Assembly (NCBI GenBank): GCA_029936315.1
Contig: JAPYTD010000030.1
Coordinates: 17,798 to 50,226, forward strand
Length of the DNA: 32,429 nucleotides
Source of the DNA: Planctomycetota bacterium
GTDB lineage: Bacteria; Planctomycetota; UBA1135; UBA2386
Direction: 5' to 3'
Shown: positions 1-8,418 of the stretch, one piece after another
Position numbering within the stretch: position 1 is the first letter of the stretch
How the letters are laid out: each line of letters begins with the position of its first letter
The notes under the pieces: generated by a model
Told to the model about the DNA's origin: nothing
What the model saw: only the letters and a program-made list of their open reading frames with translations
Databases searched by the model: none
Made by a program: the position numbers and the translations under genes

Positions 1-97
1 GGCAGGCACGCTGGCCGTCTAGCCGGATTGGCCTCGTTGTGGCGATTTTTCGTTCTGCGGTTAACACTGCCGTGTCCGTTGCGTCCAATGACCATGC

Positions 98-667
98 ATG
101 GCCGATGATGGCGGCAAGACCGAACCAGCCTGGCGCGCGTTGCTCGTGCCCGCGCAGCAGGGCGACCGAGACGCTCGGTCGTCATTGTACGAAGTGTTTG
201 CCGCCACCGTGCACGCCATTGCGCTTGCCCACGTCGGTGTCGACCATGCCGATGACGTAACCCAAGACGTGTTCTGCACCGTGTTTGCTTCCCTGTCCCG
301 CCTGCGAGAGCCCGACGCATTCGCGGGCTTCTTGTGCACCGCTGCCCGCAACGCAGCGCGTGACCACTTGCGTCGCAAGAAGCGCACGCCGGCACACGTT
401 CCGGCTGACGACTTGGTCTCGGACGAGCGAACGCCCGCCGCCGAACTTGCCAGCCGCGAGACGACCCAGCGGGTGTTGGCGGCGTTGCAGGACCTGCCCG
501 ACTCGTATCGCGAGACGTTGATGCTGCGCCTGGTGTCTGGCCTGTCGGGTTCGGAGATCGCAGAGCAGACCGGCATGACCCACGGCTCGGTGCGCGTCAA
601 CCTGACGCGTGGCATGGGGCTCCTGCGCGAACGACTTGCCGTGTTGATGCCGGAGGTGATGCCATGA
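98..667 (+). CDS. ECF-type RNA polymerase sigma factor
   Basis: A 189-residue sigma-70 family protein of the extracytoplasmic-function type. It would direct RNA polymerase to a small regulon under control of a membrane partner. Region 2 lies at about residues 18-85, with the DDVTQDVF helix followed by a conserved FLCTAARNAARDHLRR stretch. Region 4 lies at about 125-180, with LPDSYRETLMLRLVSGLSG followed by the helix-turn-helix EIAEQTGMTHGSVRVNLTRG. Regions 1 and 3 are absent, as expected for ECF factors. The ATG at 98 is chosen because the nearby ATGs at 88 and 94 run into a stop within a few codons. No clear ribosome binding site is seen. The stop codon overlaps the start of the next gene by 4 nt (ATGA), so the two are probably translated together. 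The family call is firm; the regulon is unknown. Confidence 0.93.
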   Translation: MADDGGKTEPAWRALLVPAQQGDRDARSSLYEVFAATVHAIALAHVGVDHADDVTQDVFCTVFASLSRLREPDAFAGFLCTAARNAARDHLRRKKRTPAHVPADDLVSDERTPAAELASRETTQRVLAALQDLPDSYRETLMLRLVSGLSGSEIAEQTGMTHGSVRVNLTRGMGLLRERLAVLMPEVMP

Positions 668-1587
668 GTGGCGACGACTACCTGCTCGACCCGCGCGCGC
701 CGGTCGATCCCGAAGTTGCTGCGCTCGAGAAGGCGCTGCTGCCGCTCAAGTTCCGAGGTGGTGCGCCGAGCGAACGTGTCTTGACCGCGTCTCCGAAGCG
801 AACGCTCGGACCGTGGCCGTGGGTCTTGGTGACGACGGCTGCGGCGGCGGCGGTGTTGCTCTGGCTGCAATGGCCGACAGCTGCTCTGTACCCGGGTTGC
901 CCACCGCAGACGTTTGTCAGCAAGAAGTCCGAGGTGCAGGTTCATCTCGGCGAGCTTGCCGTGATCACGCTGTTGCCCGATAGCCAACTGGAATTCGTGC
1001 ATTGGCGCGCCGACAAACAGGCGTTGTTCCACCTGAAACGCGGCGGCATGCACGCCGACGTCGTGCCACCGCCGCGCGTCAAAGCGGGCTTCTTCTGTGT
1101 CAACACCGATCTCGCCAAGGTCGTCGACCAGGGTTGCAGCTACGACTTGCTGACGAGTCCGGATGGCACGCAGATAGTGCTGGTCCACAGTGGCGCGGTG
1201 ACGTTCGCCTCAGTGACACCCGCCGACGGGTTCCGCGAAGTGTTTGTGCCGGCTGGGGCGCGCGCAGTCGTGCGGCCCGAAGGCATGCAGACGCCGACCT
1301 TCCAAGGCGCATCTCTCGAGGTCAAGAGGAAGGTGCAGCAATACGACCAGATGCGCCGCAGCAAAGATCGGTCACGCCTGCCCGAGGTCGTCAAGAAGCT
1401 CGTTGCGGTGTGTTACGACAAGGGTGATACGTTGCCGCTGTGGCACATGATGCAGGACGGCGACCCGGGTGTGGCCAAGGCTGCCACCGAAGGCTTGATC
1501 AAGTTGGTGGGGCCGCCCGACGGCAAAGCCACCAAGCGTCCTGTGTCGGAAGTGTGGTTGGAGCATCTGCGCGAGCAGGCTTGGTAG
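664..1587 (+). CDS. FecR-like membrane protein, putative anti-sigma partner
   Basis: A 307-residue protein with an N-terminal cytoplasmic segment of about 50 residues, one membrane helix at about 51-70 (WPWVLVTTAAAAAVLLWLQW) and a large extracytoplasmic part. The middle (about 85-215) has the beta-rich pattern of FecR domains, including LKRGGMHADV and a later HSGAVTF strand. The C-terminal segment (about 235-300, containing a DGDPGVAKAATEGLIKLVG stretch) looks like one HEAT-type helical repeat. Its 4-nt overlap with the ECF sigma gene suggests that it senses an envelope signal and holds or releases that sigma factor. No canonical zinc-binding anti-sigma motif (HxxxCxxC) is visible in the short cytoplasmic part, so the anti-sigma role rests on context and topology. 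Confidence 0.75.
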   Translation: MSGDDYLLDPRAPVDPEVAALEKALLPLKFRGGAPSERVLTASPKRTLGPWPWVLVTTAAAAAVLLWLQWPTAALYPGCPPQTFVSKKSEVQVHLGELAVITLLPDSQLEFVHWRADKQALFHLKRGGMHADVVPPPRVKAGFFCVNTDLAKVVDQGCSYDLLTSPDGTQIVLVHSGAVTFASVTPADGFREVFVPAGARAVVRPEGMQTPTFQGASLEVKRKVQQYDQMRRSKDRSRLPEVVKKLVAVCYDKGDTLPLWHMMQDGDPGVAKAATEGLIKLVGPPDGKATKRPVSEVWLEHLREQAW

Positions 1588-1669
1588 ATCGAGAAGAAAG
1601 CGCTCGGGTTTCCGCCGCGTCTTGATTCCGCGCTTCGCCCGCGGCGCGCCACTGGATAAGCCTCTAGCA

Positions 1670-3196
1670 ATGGCAAAGATCCTCCTTGGAGAACCGGACC
1701 TTCCGCTGACGACATTGGTTCTGTTGAGCCGTGCGAAGAACCGCATTGCGCTGACCGATCGCAGCAAGGCTCGCGTCGACAAGTGCCGCGCGATCGTCGA
1801 CCGGGCGGTCAAGAAGGGCGCCTCGATGTATGGCATCAACACCGGCTTCGGCAAGCTCGCCGGCGTGCGCATTCCGGATGAACAGCTTGGTCAGCTGCAA
1901 GAGAACCTGCTGCTTAGCCACGCGACCGGCGTCGGTGTGCCACTGACGATTGAGCAGAGCCGTCTGGCCTTCGCGCTGCGCATCCACAACCTGGCCCTCG
2001 GTAGCTCTGGCGTGCGCCGCAAGCTGATTGAGCAGGCGATTGCCCTGTGGAACAAGGACATGATTCCGGTGATCCCGAGCCAGGGATCGGTGGGGGCGTC
2101 CGGCGACCTGGCGCCGCTCAGCCATATGGCGTTGCCGCTGATCGGCTACGGCGAAGTGCATTTCGAGGGCAAGGTCATCAGCGGCGCTGCGGCACTCAAG
2201 AAGCTCAAGCGCAAGCCGCTGGTTCTGTGCGAGAAGGAAGGCCTGGCGCTGATCAACGGCACGCAGATCATGACGGCCATCGGTTGCCTGGTAGTCGCTA
2301 CCGCGATGCAGCTGTGCCGCGCCGCCGACATCGCCTGCGCCATGACCGTCGAAGCGCTGCGCGGCAGTGAGCGGCCGTTCGACCAGCGCGTGCACGACGT
2401 GCGGCCCCACGAAGGCCAGCAGGCTACTGCCGCAAACCTGCGCGCCCTGCTCGCAGGCAGTGCGATCATGCTGAGCCACAAGAACTGCGACAAAGTGCAG
2501 GACGCTTACTCGCTGCGTTGCGCGCCACAAGTGCACGGCGCCGCCAAGGATGGCATTCGCTACGGCCTCGAAGTGTTGGTTACCGAAGCCAACTCGGTCA
2601 CCGACAACCCACTCGTATTTCCGGGCGAGGTGATCAGCGCCGGCAACTTCCACGGCCAGCCGGTAAGTCAGGCAATGGACTTCGTCAAGATCGCCGTCAG
2701 CACGCTTGCCAACATCAGCGAGCGCCGCATCGAGCAGATGGTCAACCCCGACATCTCTGGCTTGCCGGCGTTCTTGGCGAAGGATCCGGGCCTCGAGAGC
2801 GGCTTCATGATTACGCAAGTTGTCGCCGCGTCGTTGGCCAGCGAGAACAAGACGCTCGCGCATCCGGCGAGTGTCGACACGATCCCGACCAGCGCCAATC
2901 GCGAAGACCATGTGTCGATGGGGGTGACGGCCGCGCGTTTCGCCGCCATGGTCGTATCGAACACCGCGAAGGTGCTCGGCATCGAGCTGATGTGCGCCGC
3001 GCAGGCGCTAGATCTTGGCGAGAATCTGCGACCCGGCGCTGGCGTGCATGCGGCCTACAAGGCGTTGCGCAAGCGCCTGCCGGGCCTCGACGGCGACCGC
3101 TTCCTGGCCCCTGATCTTGCCGCGGCAGAAGCGGCGATCGTCGATGGCTCGCTGGTTGCGGCGACCGAGAAGAAGATTGGCGCGTTGGCGGTCTAG
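1670..3196 (+). CDS. hutH: Histidine ammonia-lyase (histidase)
   Basis: A 508-residue enzyme that deaminates L-histidine to trans-urocanate, the first step of histidine degradation in the cytoplasm. The self-processing Ala-Ser-Gly triad that forms the MIO electrophile is intact at residues 143-145 inside GSVGASGDLAPLSH, close to its position in Pseudomonas putida HutH. Other family marks are YGINTGFG, LSHATGVG, the GNFHGQPV segment, ISERRIEQ and TSANREDHVSMG, which carries the Glu typical of histidases. The ATG at 1670 is preferred over an in-frame TTG at 1622 because it gives the usual family length. Urocanase lies 3.6 kb downstream on the same strand, which favours histidine over tyrosine or phenylalanine as substrate. 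The later pathway genes (hutI, hutF, hutG) are not in the window. Confidence 0.95.
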   Translation: MAKILLGEPDLPLTTLVLLSRAKNRIALTDRSKARVDKCRAIVDRAVKKGASMYGINTGFGKLAGVRIPDEQLGQLQENLLLSHATGVGVPLTIEQSRLAFALRIHNLALGSSGVRRKLIEQAIALWNKDMIPVIPSQGSVGASGDLAPLSHMALPLIGYGEVHFEGKVISGAAALKKLKRKPLVLCEKEGLALINGTQIMTAIGCLVVATAMQLCRAADIACAMTVEALRGSERPFDQRVHDVRPHEGQQATAANLRALLAGSAIMLSHKNCDKVQDAYSLRCAPQVHGAAKDGIRYGLEVLVTEANSVTDNPLVFPGEVISAGNFHGQPVSQAMDFVKIAVSTLANISERRIEQMVNPDISGLPAFLAKDPGLESGFMITQVVAASLASENKTLAHPASVDTIPTSANREDHVSMGVTAARFAAMVVSNTAKVLGIELMCAAQALDLGENLRPGAGVHAAYKALRKRLPGLDGDRFLAPDLAAAEAAIVDGSLVAATEKKIGALAV

Positions 3197-3268
3197 ATCC
3201 CTGGACAGATCGCCGAGAAGGGTTCGGCGTCGTTCGACAAGAAGTCGTGCAGGCCCGCGATGGCGACC

Positions 3269-5047
3269 CTACTGCAAGATCGTCATCGTAAGGTTGGACA
3301 CGCCGGACACGTTGCCCGCCGGCGTGCCCTCGAGCACCTGGAAGAAGAACTGCAGCAGTCCCAGGCCTGGCGGCACCGGCACCGAGAAGGTCTCGAGCCC
3401 GAGCGGGCCACTAAACGTGCCGAAGGTCAATACCAGCGGGTTTGCGAGCAAGTTGAACCCCTGCAGCGGCGCGGTTGACGACGAGAACCCGAGCACGAGA
3501 AACCACTGATTGTTAGGCGTGCCGGCGAAGTCATAGGTCGCGAGGCCACCGGTCGGCGGGATCAACGTCGTGGCCCGGAGCTTGGGCGGCTGCGTGAGCA
3601 CGTAATTGACGCTCCATGCGTTGCTCGTGCCGAGCCCGTTGGAGACGGTGACCGACACCGGTCCGAGCGCTGTGCCCTCCGGGATCGCGACCGACAACGA
3701 GGTGTTGCTGACGATAATGATGCCGTTGGTGTAGGTCTGCCCGCCCAAGGTGTAGCTGTTGACCGTCAGCAGTCCGGAGCCCTGGAGCGTGACGCTGCCT
3801 GGCGCGAACACCGTCATCGACGTTGGGCTCGCTCCGGTCAGCACCGGCGCGGTCGCGGGGGGCGGCATGCACGCCTGCGAGTGCGCGAAGCCGTCGATCT
3901 GCGCTGCCTCAGTCGGGCCGAACAGCGTCAGGTTGCCGCTGCAGCCGCCCAGACCCGAGCACATGATGTAGCAGGGCGAGGCGCTGTTGCAGTGCGGCGC
4001 TGAGAAGTTGTGCCCGAGCTCGTGGCACGTGAGCCCAACGCGACTGCTCAAGTTGTTGGTGAAGTCCGACTGCGACAGGCCGTAGCCGTTGACCTGACTG
4101 CAAACCGTGCTCAGGTAGGCGACGCCGATCGTCGATCCGCTGAGGTTGCGCCCGGTGAAGAGGTGCGCGATGTCGCGATGGATGCCCGTGTTGTTCGCGT
4201 TCCAGTAGCTCATGAACTCGCCGAGCAGACCGGTGGCGTTGTTGGTCGTGTAGACGAGTGTCGTCGTCACGATGATGGTCACCACCTGGTAGTTGACGTC
4301 GCAGTCCCGGTCGTAGATGAAGTCGACCTGATTCATCACGGTCGTGATGTCGTTCTGCGTCTGCGTGACGCTGTTGTTGTTCCATTGCCAGAACTGCCGA
4401 TCCGCCTCGATCGCAATCTCACAGACGGCCGTGAAGTCCGGCGAGCCCGTCGGCGCCGAGGTCGCCGCACCGGTCGTGTCCGTGCCGCACTGGTAGGGCA
4501 GCGGGTTGGTGTCCTTGGCGCGGAACACGATGTGCAGAGAAGGCTGCGCGCTGGGGTCGCTTCTGCGCGCGGGCTGGACGACCCATGTCTCGCCCGGCTG
4601 GCCCAGGCCCGCCGGCGGCATGTAGACCATGCCCTCAAGCGTGCCGTCGACGAGTGTCGCAGCGACTCGCGAGTTCGGCACCTCCAGCAGCACACCGCGG
4701 AACGTTACACAGTTGGGTGTCGGCTGCAGTACCAGCCCGGCGGCAGTGCGCTCGAACAGCTGGAAGCCAGGCGCGCGCACGTCGTAGTTGAAGAGCGCCA
4801 TGGTGTATGGCACGCCGCCAAGAACGACCGGCACTTCGAGGTTGTCCTGCGGAGTCGCTGGCAGCGACAGCGACTGTACTGTCCCGGCATTCACGTCGAA
4901 CTGCGCCAGCAGCGCGGGCGGCGCTTGGCGGACCTGCTGTGCGGCGGCCGCCGCGAGCGGCATCAACGCGGCGATCAAGAGCAAGAAAGGACGAGTGACG
5001 CCGGCGCGAGTGCGCTGAACGACGCGATGAGCAGGTTCGCTTTGCAT
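3269..5047 (-). CDS. Exported reprolysin-like zinc metalloprotease with IPT/TIG domain
   Basis: A 592-residue exported protein with a signal peptide at about residues 1-37 (hydrophobic FLLLIAALMPLAAAAA). The propeptide-like N-terminal part (about 45-180) recalls M12B propeptides (FRGVLLEVPNSRVAATLVDG). The catalytic domain (about 203-395) has the zinc motif HELGHNFSAPH at 342-352, with three His ligands and the catalytic Glu343, followed by a Met-turn CYIMCS near 359-364. The metzincin Gly between the second and third His is Ser here (HNFSAPH), and the usual Asp after the last His is Cys. An IPT/TIG-like immunoglobulin fold follows at about 397-480, and a beta-rich C-terminal domain with no clear family at about 485-592. 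It sits between hutH and hutU on the opposite strand, so it is not part of the histidine pathway. The substrate is unknown. Confidence 0.85.
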   Translation of the reverse strand: MQSEPAHRVVQRTRAGVTRPFLLLIAALMPLAAAAAQQVRQAPPALLAQFDVNAGTVQSLSLPATPQDNLEVPVVLGGVPYTMALFNYDVRAPGFQLFERTAAGLVLQPTPNCVTFRGVLLEVPNSRVAATLVDGTLEGMVYMPPAGLGQPGETWVVQPARRSDPSAQPSLHIVFRAKDTNPLPYQCGTDTTGAATSAPTGSPDFTAVCEIAIEADRQFWQWNNNSVTQTQNDITTVMNQVDFIYDRDCDVNYQVVTIIVTTTLVYTTNNATGLLGEFMSYWNANNTGIHRDIAHLFTGRNLSGSTIGVAYLSTVCSQVNGYGLSQSDFTNNLSSRVGLTCHELGHNFSAPHCNSASPCYIMCSGLGGCSGNLTLFGPTEAAQIDGFAHSQACMPPPATAPVLTGASPTSMTVFAPGSVTLQGSGLLTVNSYTLGGQTYTNGIIIVSNTSLSVAIPEGTALGPVSVTVSNGLGTSNAWSVNYVLTQPPKLRATTLIPPTGGLATYDFAGTPNNQWFLVLGFSSSTAPLQGFNLLANPLVLTFGTFSGPLGLETFSVPVPPGLGLLQFFFQVLEGTPAGNVSGVSNLTMTILQ

Positions 5048-5370
5048 GGTGTCGGGGAGAGAGGTTATTCAAGCTGCGGTCAGGAGCACCCGAACCCCAT
5101 TGCTTCACAATCCCCGCCCCACTACTCCCCGTCAACCCACCCGTTTCAAAGCCACCGCCCTGGCATTTCCCGGATCTCCGGGTCGACAACGTTTGCGGTG
5201 CACTGCCGTGCCGACCCGGCCGTGCCGCCGTGGGGCGGATGCTGTCCGGACGGTGACCCTGTTCTGGCCGATCCGAGCGAGTTCAAGAGCCCTGCTGGTG
5301 GAGAGTATGCTCTGTTGCTGGCTGTTGGAGATGAGGTAGTTGCCGCGGGTTTGGTGCTAATTGACCACAG
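5048..5370. other. 323-bp intergenic stretch upstream of the metalloprotease
   Basis: No convincing gene was found here. It separates two minus-strand genes and must hold the end of the peroxidase transcript and the metalloprotease promoter. The + strand is pyrimidine-rich around 5095-5145. One candidate promoter on the minus strand is listed separately. No stem with a U-tract was recognised as a terminator for the peroxidase gene. Confidence 0.5.
5107..5135 (-). promoter_or_regulatory. Candidate sigma-70 promoter of the metalloprotease gene
   Basis: On the minus strand, TTGACG (5135-5130) is followed after 17 nt by GATTGT (5112-5107), about 60 nt upstream of the start codon at 5047. The -35 box matches 5 of 6 consensus bases but the -10 box only 3 of 6. 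This is pattern matching by eye only. Confidence 0.25.
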
Positions 5371-6606
5371 CTACTTAACCACACCGGCCGACTTCGCCCG
5401 TCTGGCCCGCCGACGCTGCGCCTCATGCTCGCGCTTGTTCTCTACTTCAAACCTTCGATCGGTCAGGCTGAACAAGAACGCAACCATCTGGTCGACCTCG
5501 GTGTCACTCAGTTTGAGCTCGGTGATTTGTGGATCTTGCCACGTGTTTGGCGTGCCGCCGCGGTTGTAGTGATCGACAACATCCCACAGCGTCGCGAGTG
5601 AGCCGTCGTGCATGTATGGCGCGGTCAGCGCGACGTTGCGGAGGGGCGCGGTACGAAACGCGCCGACCTGGTATTCGAGCTTCGTGACGAGGGCGCGCCC
5701 AAGCTCGCCGTATTGACCGACGATGTCGCCGACATCGACGGAGGCATCTCGATCTGCGGCACGCACCTTAGGGAAGGCGGCGCGTCCAAGTGCTTGGTGA
5801 TCGTTACTCTCGAAGCCGATCCCGACGTTGTGGAAGTTGCCGTCGGAGAGCAGCGGTGCGCGCAGGGTCACGGGGTGGCACGAACGGCAATGTGTCACGA
5901 ACAGATCGAAGCCCTTCTTGGCATCGGCCGAGATCGCGTCCTTGTTGCCGGCGCGGAACGCGTCGAACGGTGCGTCGACGAACACGAGCGTGCGTTGGAA
6001 CGATGCGAGCGCGCGCGCGATGTCGTCAAACTCCGGGGCGCGGTCATAGGCAAGTTCGAACAGCGCCTCGTACTCCGGCAGCTCGCGCACCCGTGCCTCG
6101 ACGGCGTCGCGATTTGGCATGCCCATTTCGGATGGGTTTAGGATCGGCCCAGCTGCCTGTTCTTCGAGCGTCTTCGCGCGGCCGTCCCAAAACAGGCTGC
6201 GCTGCAATCCGGCGTTCATGATCGTGGGTGCGTTGCGTGCCACCACCTGACCGCCGATGCCAATCGATTTGGCGCGTGGTTCTGCGAAGCCGTGCTTTGG
6301 GTCGTGGCAGCTTGCGCACGACAGCGTGCGATCGCGCGACAGTCGCTTGTCGAAGAACAGCAGTTTGCCCAACCCGACGCGTAGGTCGTTGGGCTCGTTG
6401 CCTTTGGGCGTCACGCCGAACGCCGTGCGGTAGTAGTCCCACAGTTCGCCCGACAAGCCTGGCGGTGTCGCTAGCCAACCATCCTTGGGTTCGATGCGTT
6501 CGAGCATGCGCATCATCTCGGCTGTGCCGGTGCGCGAGACAGCCTCGGGCGCCTGGGCGCTAGCTGCAGTTGCCAAGAGCGCCCCGAGCCACAATGTGCG
6601 AACCAT
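5371..6606 (-). CDS. Di-heme cytochrome c peroxidase (MauG/CcpA family)
   Basis: A 411-residue periplasmic protein with a signal peptide (MVRTLWLGALLATAASAQA). Two c-type heme sites are present: CASCH at residues 97-101 and CRSCH at 240-244. The family context is intact: GLGKLLFFDKRLS before heme 1, RNAPTIMNA and LFWDGRAKTLEEQA after it, and a C-terminal APYMHDGSLATLWDVVDHYNRGG segment. Members reduce hydrogen peroxide using electrons from small cytochromes or copper proteins; some (MauG, SoxA-like groups) instead modify or oxidise protein partners. The ATG at 6606 is preferred over an in-frame TTG at 6627 because it starts a normal signal peptide. It is divergent from hutU with about 165 bp between start codons. 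No partner gene is visible nearby, so peroxidase activity is the default reading. Confidence 0.92.
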   Translation of the reverse strand: MVRTLWLGALLATAASAQAPEAVSRTGTAEMMRMLERIEPKDGWLATPPGLSGELWDYYRTAFGVTPKGNEPNDLRVGLGKLLFFDKRLSRDRTLSCASCHDPKHGFAEPRAKSIGIGGQVVARNAPTIMNAGLQRSLFWDGRAKTLEEQAAGPILNPSEMGMPNRDAVEARVRELPEYEALFELAYDRAPEFDDIARALASFQRTLVFVDAPFDAFRAGNKDAISADAKKGFDLFVTHCRSCHPVTLRAPLLSDGNFHNVGIGFESNDHQALGRAAFPKVRAADRDASVDVGDIVGQYGELGRALVTKLEYQVGAFRTAPLRNVALTAPYMHDGSLATLWDVVDHYNRGGTPNTWQDPQITELKLSDTEVDQMVAFLFSLTDRRFEVENKREHEAQRRRARRAKSAGVVK

Positions 6607-6719
6607 GGTGGGCACTGTAGCCGGCAATGAGGTGGTTGGCTACTCGGGCACTACCAGGTGTCGATGGTGCACTTCAGGCCATTGCTGGTCAGGACCCCGA
6701 GACCGAACGCGCTGTTCAA

Positions 6720-6747
6720 GTTGCGTACGGCAACTGTTGCACGCAAC
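6720..6747. promoter_or_regulatory. Paired GTTGC/GCAAC inverted repeats upstream of hutU, possible operator
   Basis: Two adjacent palindromes built from the same half-sites lie 25-52 nt upstream of the hutU start: GTTGC-5 nt-GCAAC at 6720-6734 and GTTGC-2 nt-GCAAC at 6736-6747. The outer arms GTTGCGT (6720-6726) and ACGCAAC (6741-6747) also pair across the whole 28 bp. The arrangement suits a dimeric regulator of hutU or of the divergent peroxidase gene. No similar repeat was seen before hutH, and the sequence does not obviously match the HutC operator described in Pseudomonas. Confidence 0.4.
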
Positions 6748-6771
6748 CCTGCCGCTTGCCACGCTACGGAC

Positions 6772-8412
6772 ATGACTGAATATCGGGCGCCCCGTGGCAC
6801 AAAGCTGACTTGTGCGAATTGGCAGATTGAAGCGGCCTATCGCATGGTTCAGAACAACCTCGATCGTGAGGTTGCGGAAGATCCGGACAACCTGATTGTC
6901 TACGGCGGGCTTGGCAAGGCGGCGCGCAACCCCGAAGCGCTGGAGAAGATCCTGGCGACGTTACGGCGATTGCAGCCCGATGAAACAATGCTCGTGCAGT
7001 CCGGCAAGTGCGTCGGCGTGTTCAAGACGCATACAGATGCGCCGCGCGTGTTGCTTGCCAACAGCAACCTCGTTGGCGACTGGGCCAACTGGGATGAGTT
7101 CCGCCGGCTCGATGCACTCGGCTTGATGATGTATGGCCAGATGACGGCCGGCAGTTGGATCTACATCGGCAGCCAGGGCATCGTGCAAGGCACCTACGAG
7201 ACGTTCGTCGCGGCGGGCAAGCAGCACTACGGCAGCGACCTCAAGGGCAAGCTGGTTGTGACTGCTGGACTGGGCGGCATGGGCGGTGCGCAGCCGCTGG
7301 CGATCACGATGGCGGGCGGTGTTTGTCTTGCGGCTGATGTCGAAGGGTGGCGTATCGACAAGCGGCTCAAGACGAAGTACCTCGACGAGCGCATCGACGA
7401 TCCACGGGCGGCGATTGCGGCGGCCAAGGCGAAGGCCGCGGCTGGTGAAACCTGGTCGATCGGGATTTGCTGCAATGCGACCGAACTGTTGACCGTGATG
7501 CGCGACGACAACGTCGTGCCGGACATGCTGACGGACCAGACGTCGGCGCACGACATGCTGATTGGGTATGTGCCCGATGGCATGACGGTCGAAGCAGCGA
7601 ACGCTCTGCGCGAGTCTGATCCGAAGAAGTACCTCAAGGAGTCGGGGCGCACGGTCGCGAAGCACGTGCAGTTGATGTTGGACCTGCAGGCAAAGGGCGC
7701 GATCACGTTCGACTACGGCAACAACATCCGCACCGAAGCGCGCGACCACGGCATCGCCGACGCGTTCAAGATCAAGGGCTTCATCCCCGAGTACATTCGC
7801 CCGTTGTTCTGTTCGGGCCGGGGACCGTTTCGGTGGGTGGCACTCAGTGGCGATCCCAAGGACATCGCGCGCACCGATGAGGTTGCGCTCGAGATGTTCG
7901 GCGATAATGAGCCGTTGTGCACGTGGATCGGAAAGGCGCAGCGGCAGATCGCGTGGCAGGGTTTGCCGTCGCGCATCCTGTGGCTCGGCTATGGCGAACG
8001 CGCGCGCTTTGGTCTTGCGGTCAACGAATTGGTCAAGACGGGCGAGATTTTGGCGCCGATCGTATTCGGTCGCGACCACCTCGACTGCGGTTCGGTGGCT
8101 TCGCCGTATCGCGAGACCGAAGCGATGAAGGACGGCAGCGACATGATCGCCGACTGGCCGCTGCTCAACGCGATGCTCAACGTCGCGTCCGGCGCCACGT
8201 GGGTGTCGATCCACCATGGCGGGGGCGTTGGCATGGGCAAGTCGATCCACGCGGGTCAGGTGACCGTTGCCGACGGCACGGCCGAGGCGGCGGCGCGCAT
8301 CCAACGCGTGTTCACGTGCGACCCCGGCACTGGCATCGTGCGGCATGCCGATGCCGGCTACGAATCGGCGCAAGAGTTCGCGCGTGACAACAGCGTCGAC
8401 ATGGGTGGCTAG
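6772..8412 (+). CDS. hutU: Urocanate hydratase (urocanase), conserved Cys replaced by Leu
   Basis: A 546-residue enzyme that converts urocanate to imidazolone propionate with tightly bound NAD+, the second step of histidine degradation. Family blocks run through its whole length: [35 protein letters not shown], the NAD-binding [67 protein letters not shown] and [16 protein letters not shown]. The ATG at 6772 gives normal length; upstream in-frame GTG codons add a non-conserved leader. Oddity: the block recalled as [12 protein letters not shown] in Bacillus, whose Cys corresponds to Cys410 of P. putida, reads [12 protein letters not shown] here, so the Cys is Leu403. A new Cys439 appears in [10 protein letters not shown], where others have Ser. 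Everything else looks functional. The broken chimeric gene follows after 6 nt. Confidence 0.95.
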   Translation: MTEYRAPRGTKLTCANWQIEAAYRMVQNNLDREVAEDPDNLIVYGGLGKAARNPEALEKILATLRRLQPDETMLVQSGKCVGVFKTHTDAPRVLLANSNLVGDWANWDEFRRLDALGLMMYGQMTAGSWIYIGSQGIVQGTYETFVAAGKQHYGSDLKGKLVVTAGLGGMGGAQPLAITMAGGVCLAADVEGWRIDKRLKTKYLDERIDDPRAAIAAAKAKAAAGETWSIGICCNATELLTVMRDDNVVPDMLTDQTSAHDMLIGYVPDGMTVEAANALRESDPKKYLKESGRTVAKHVQLMLDLQAKGAITFDYGNNIRTEARDHGIADAFKIKGFIPEYIRPLFCSGRGPFRWVALSGDPKDIARTDEVALEMFGDNEPLCTWIGKAQRQIAWQGLPSRILWLGYGERARFGLAVNELVKTGEILAPIVFGRDHLDCGSVASPYRETEAMKDGSDMIADWPLLNAMLNVASGATWVSIHHGGGVGMGKSIHAGQVTVADGTAEAAARIQRVFTCDPGTGIVRHADAGYESAQEFARDNSVDMGG

Positions 8413-8418
8413 GCCGCG

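Noticed and set aside
61-1188. Long minus-strand open frame opposite the sigma/FecR genes
   Set aside because: It is Arg/Gln/Ala-rich with no family resemblance, and it lies over two well-supported genes. GC-rich codon bias opens antisense frames.
1664-2911. 415-codon minus-strand frame opposite hutH
   Set aside because: It is an antisense mirror of a conserved enzyme gene, with an artificial His/Arg/Gln-rich composition.
1670-3196. Tyrosine ammonia-lyase of an aryl-polyene cluster instead of histidase
   Set aside because: The HutH-type TSANREDHVSMG block and the presence of urocanase on the same strand favour histidase. It was considered because of the flavoprotein/LolA scar nearby.
4010-5569. 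519-codon plus-strand frame opposite the metalloprotease
   Set aside because: Its Arg/Val/Asp-rich composition is typical of an antisense frame, and it crosses the intergenic region without any motif.
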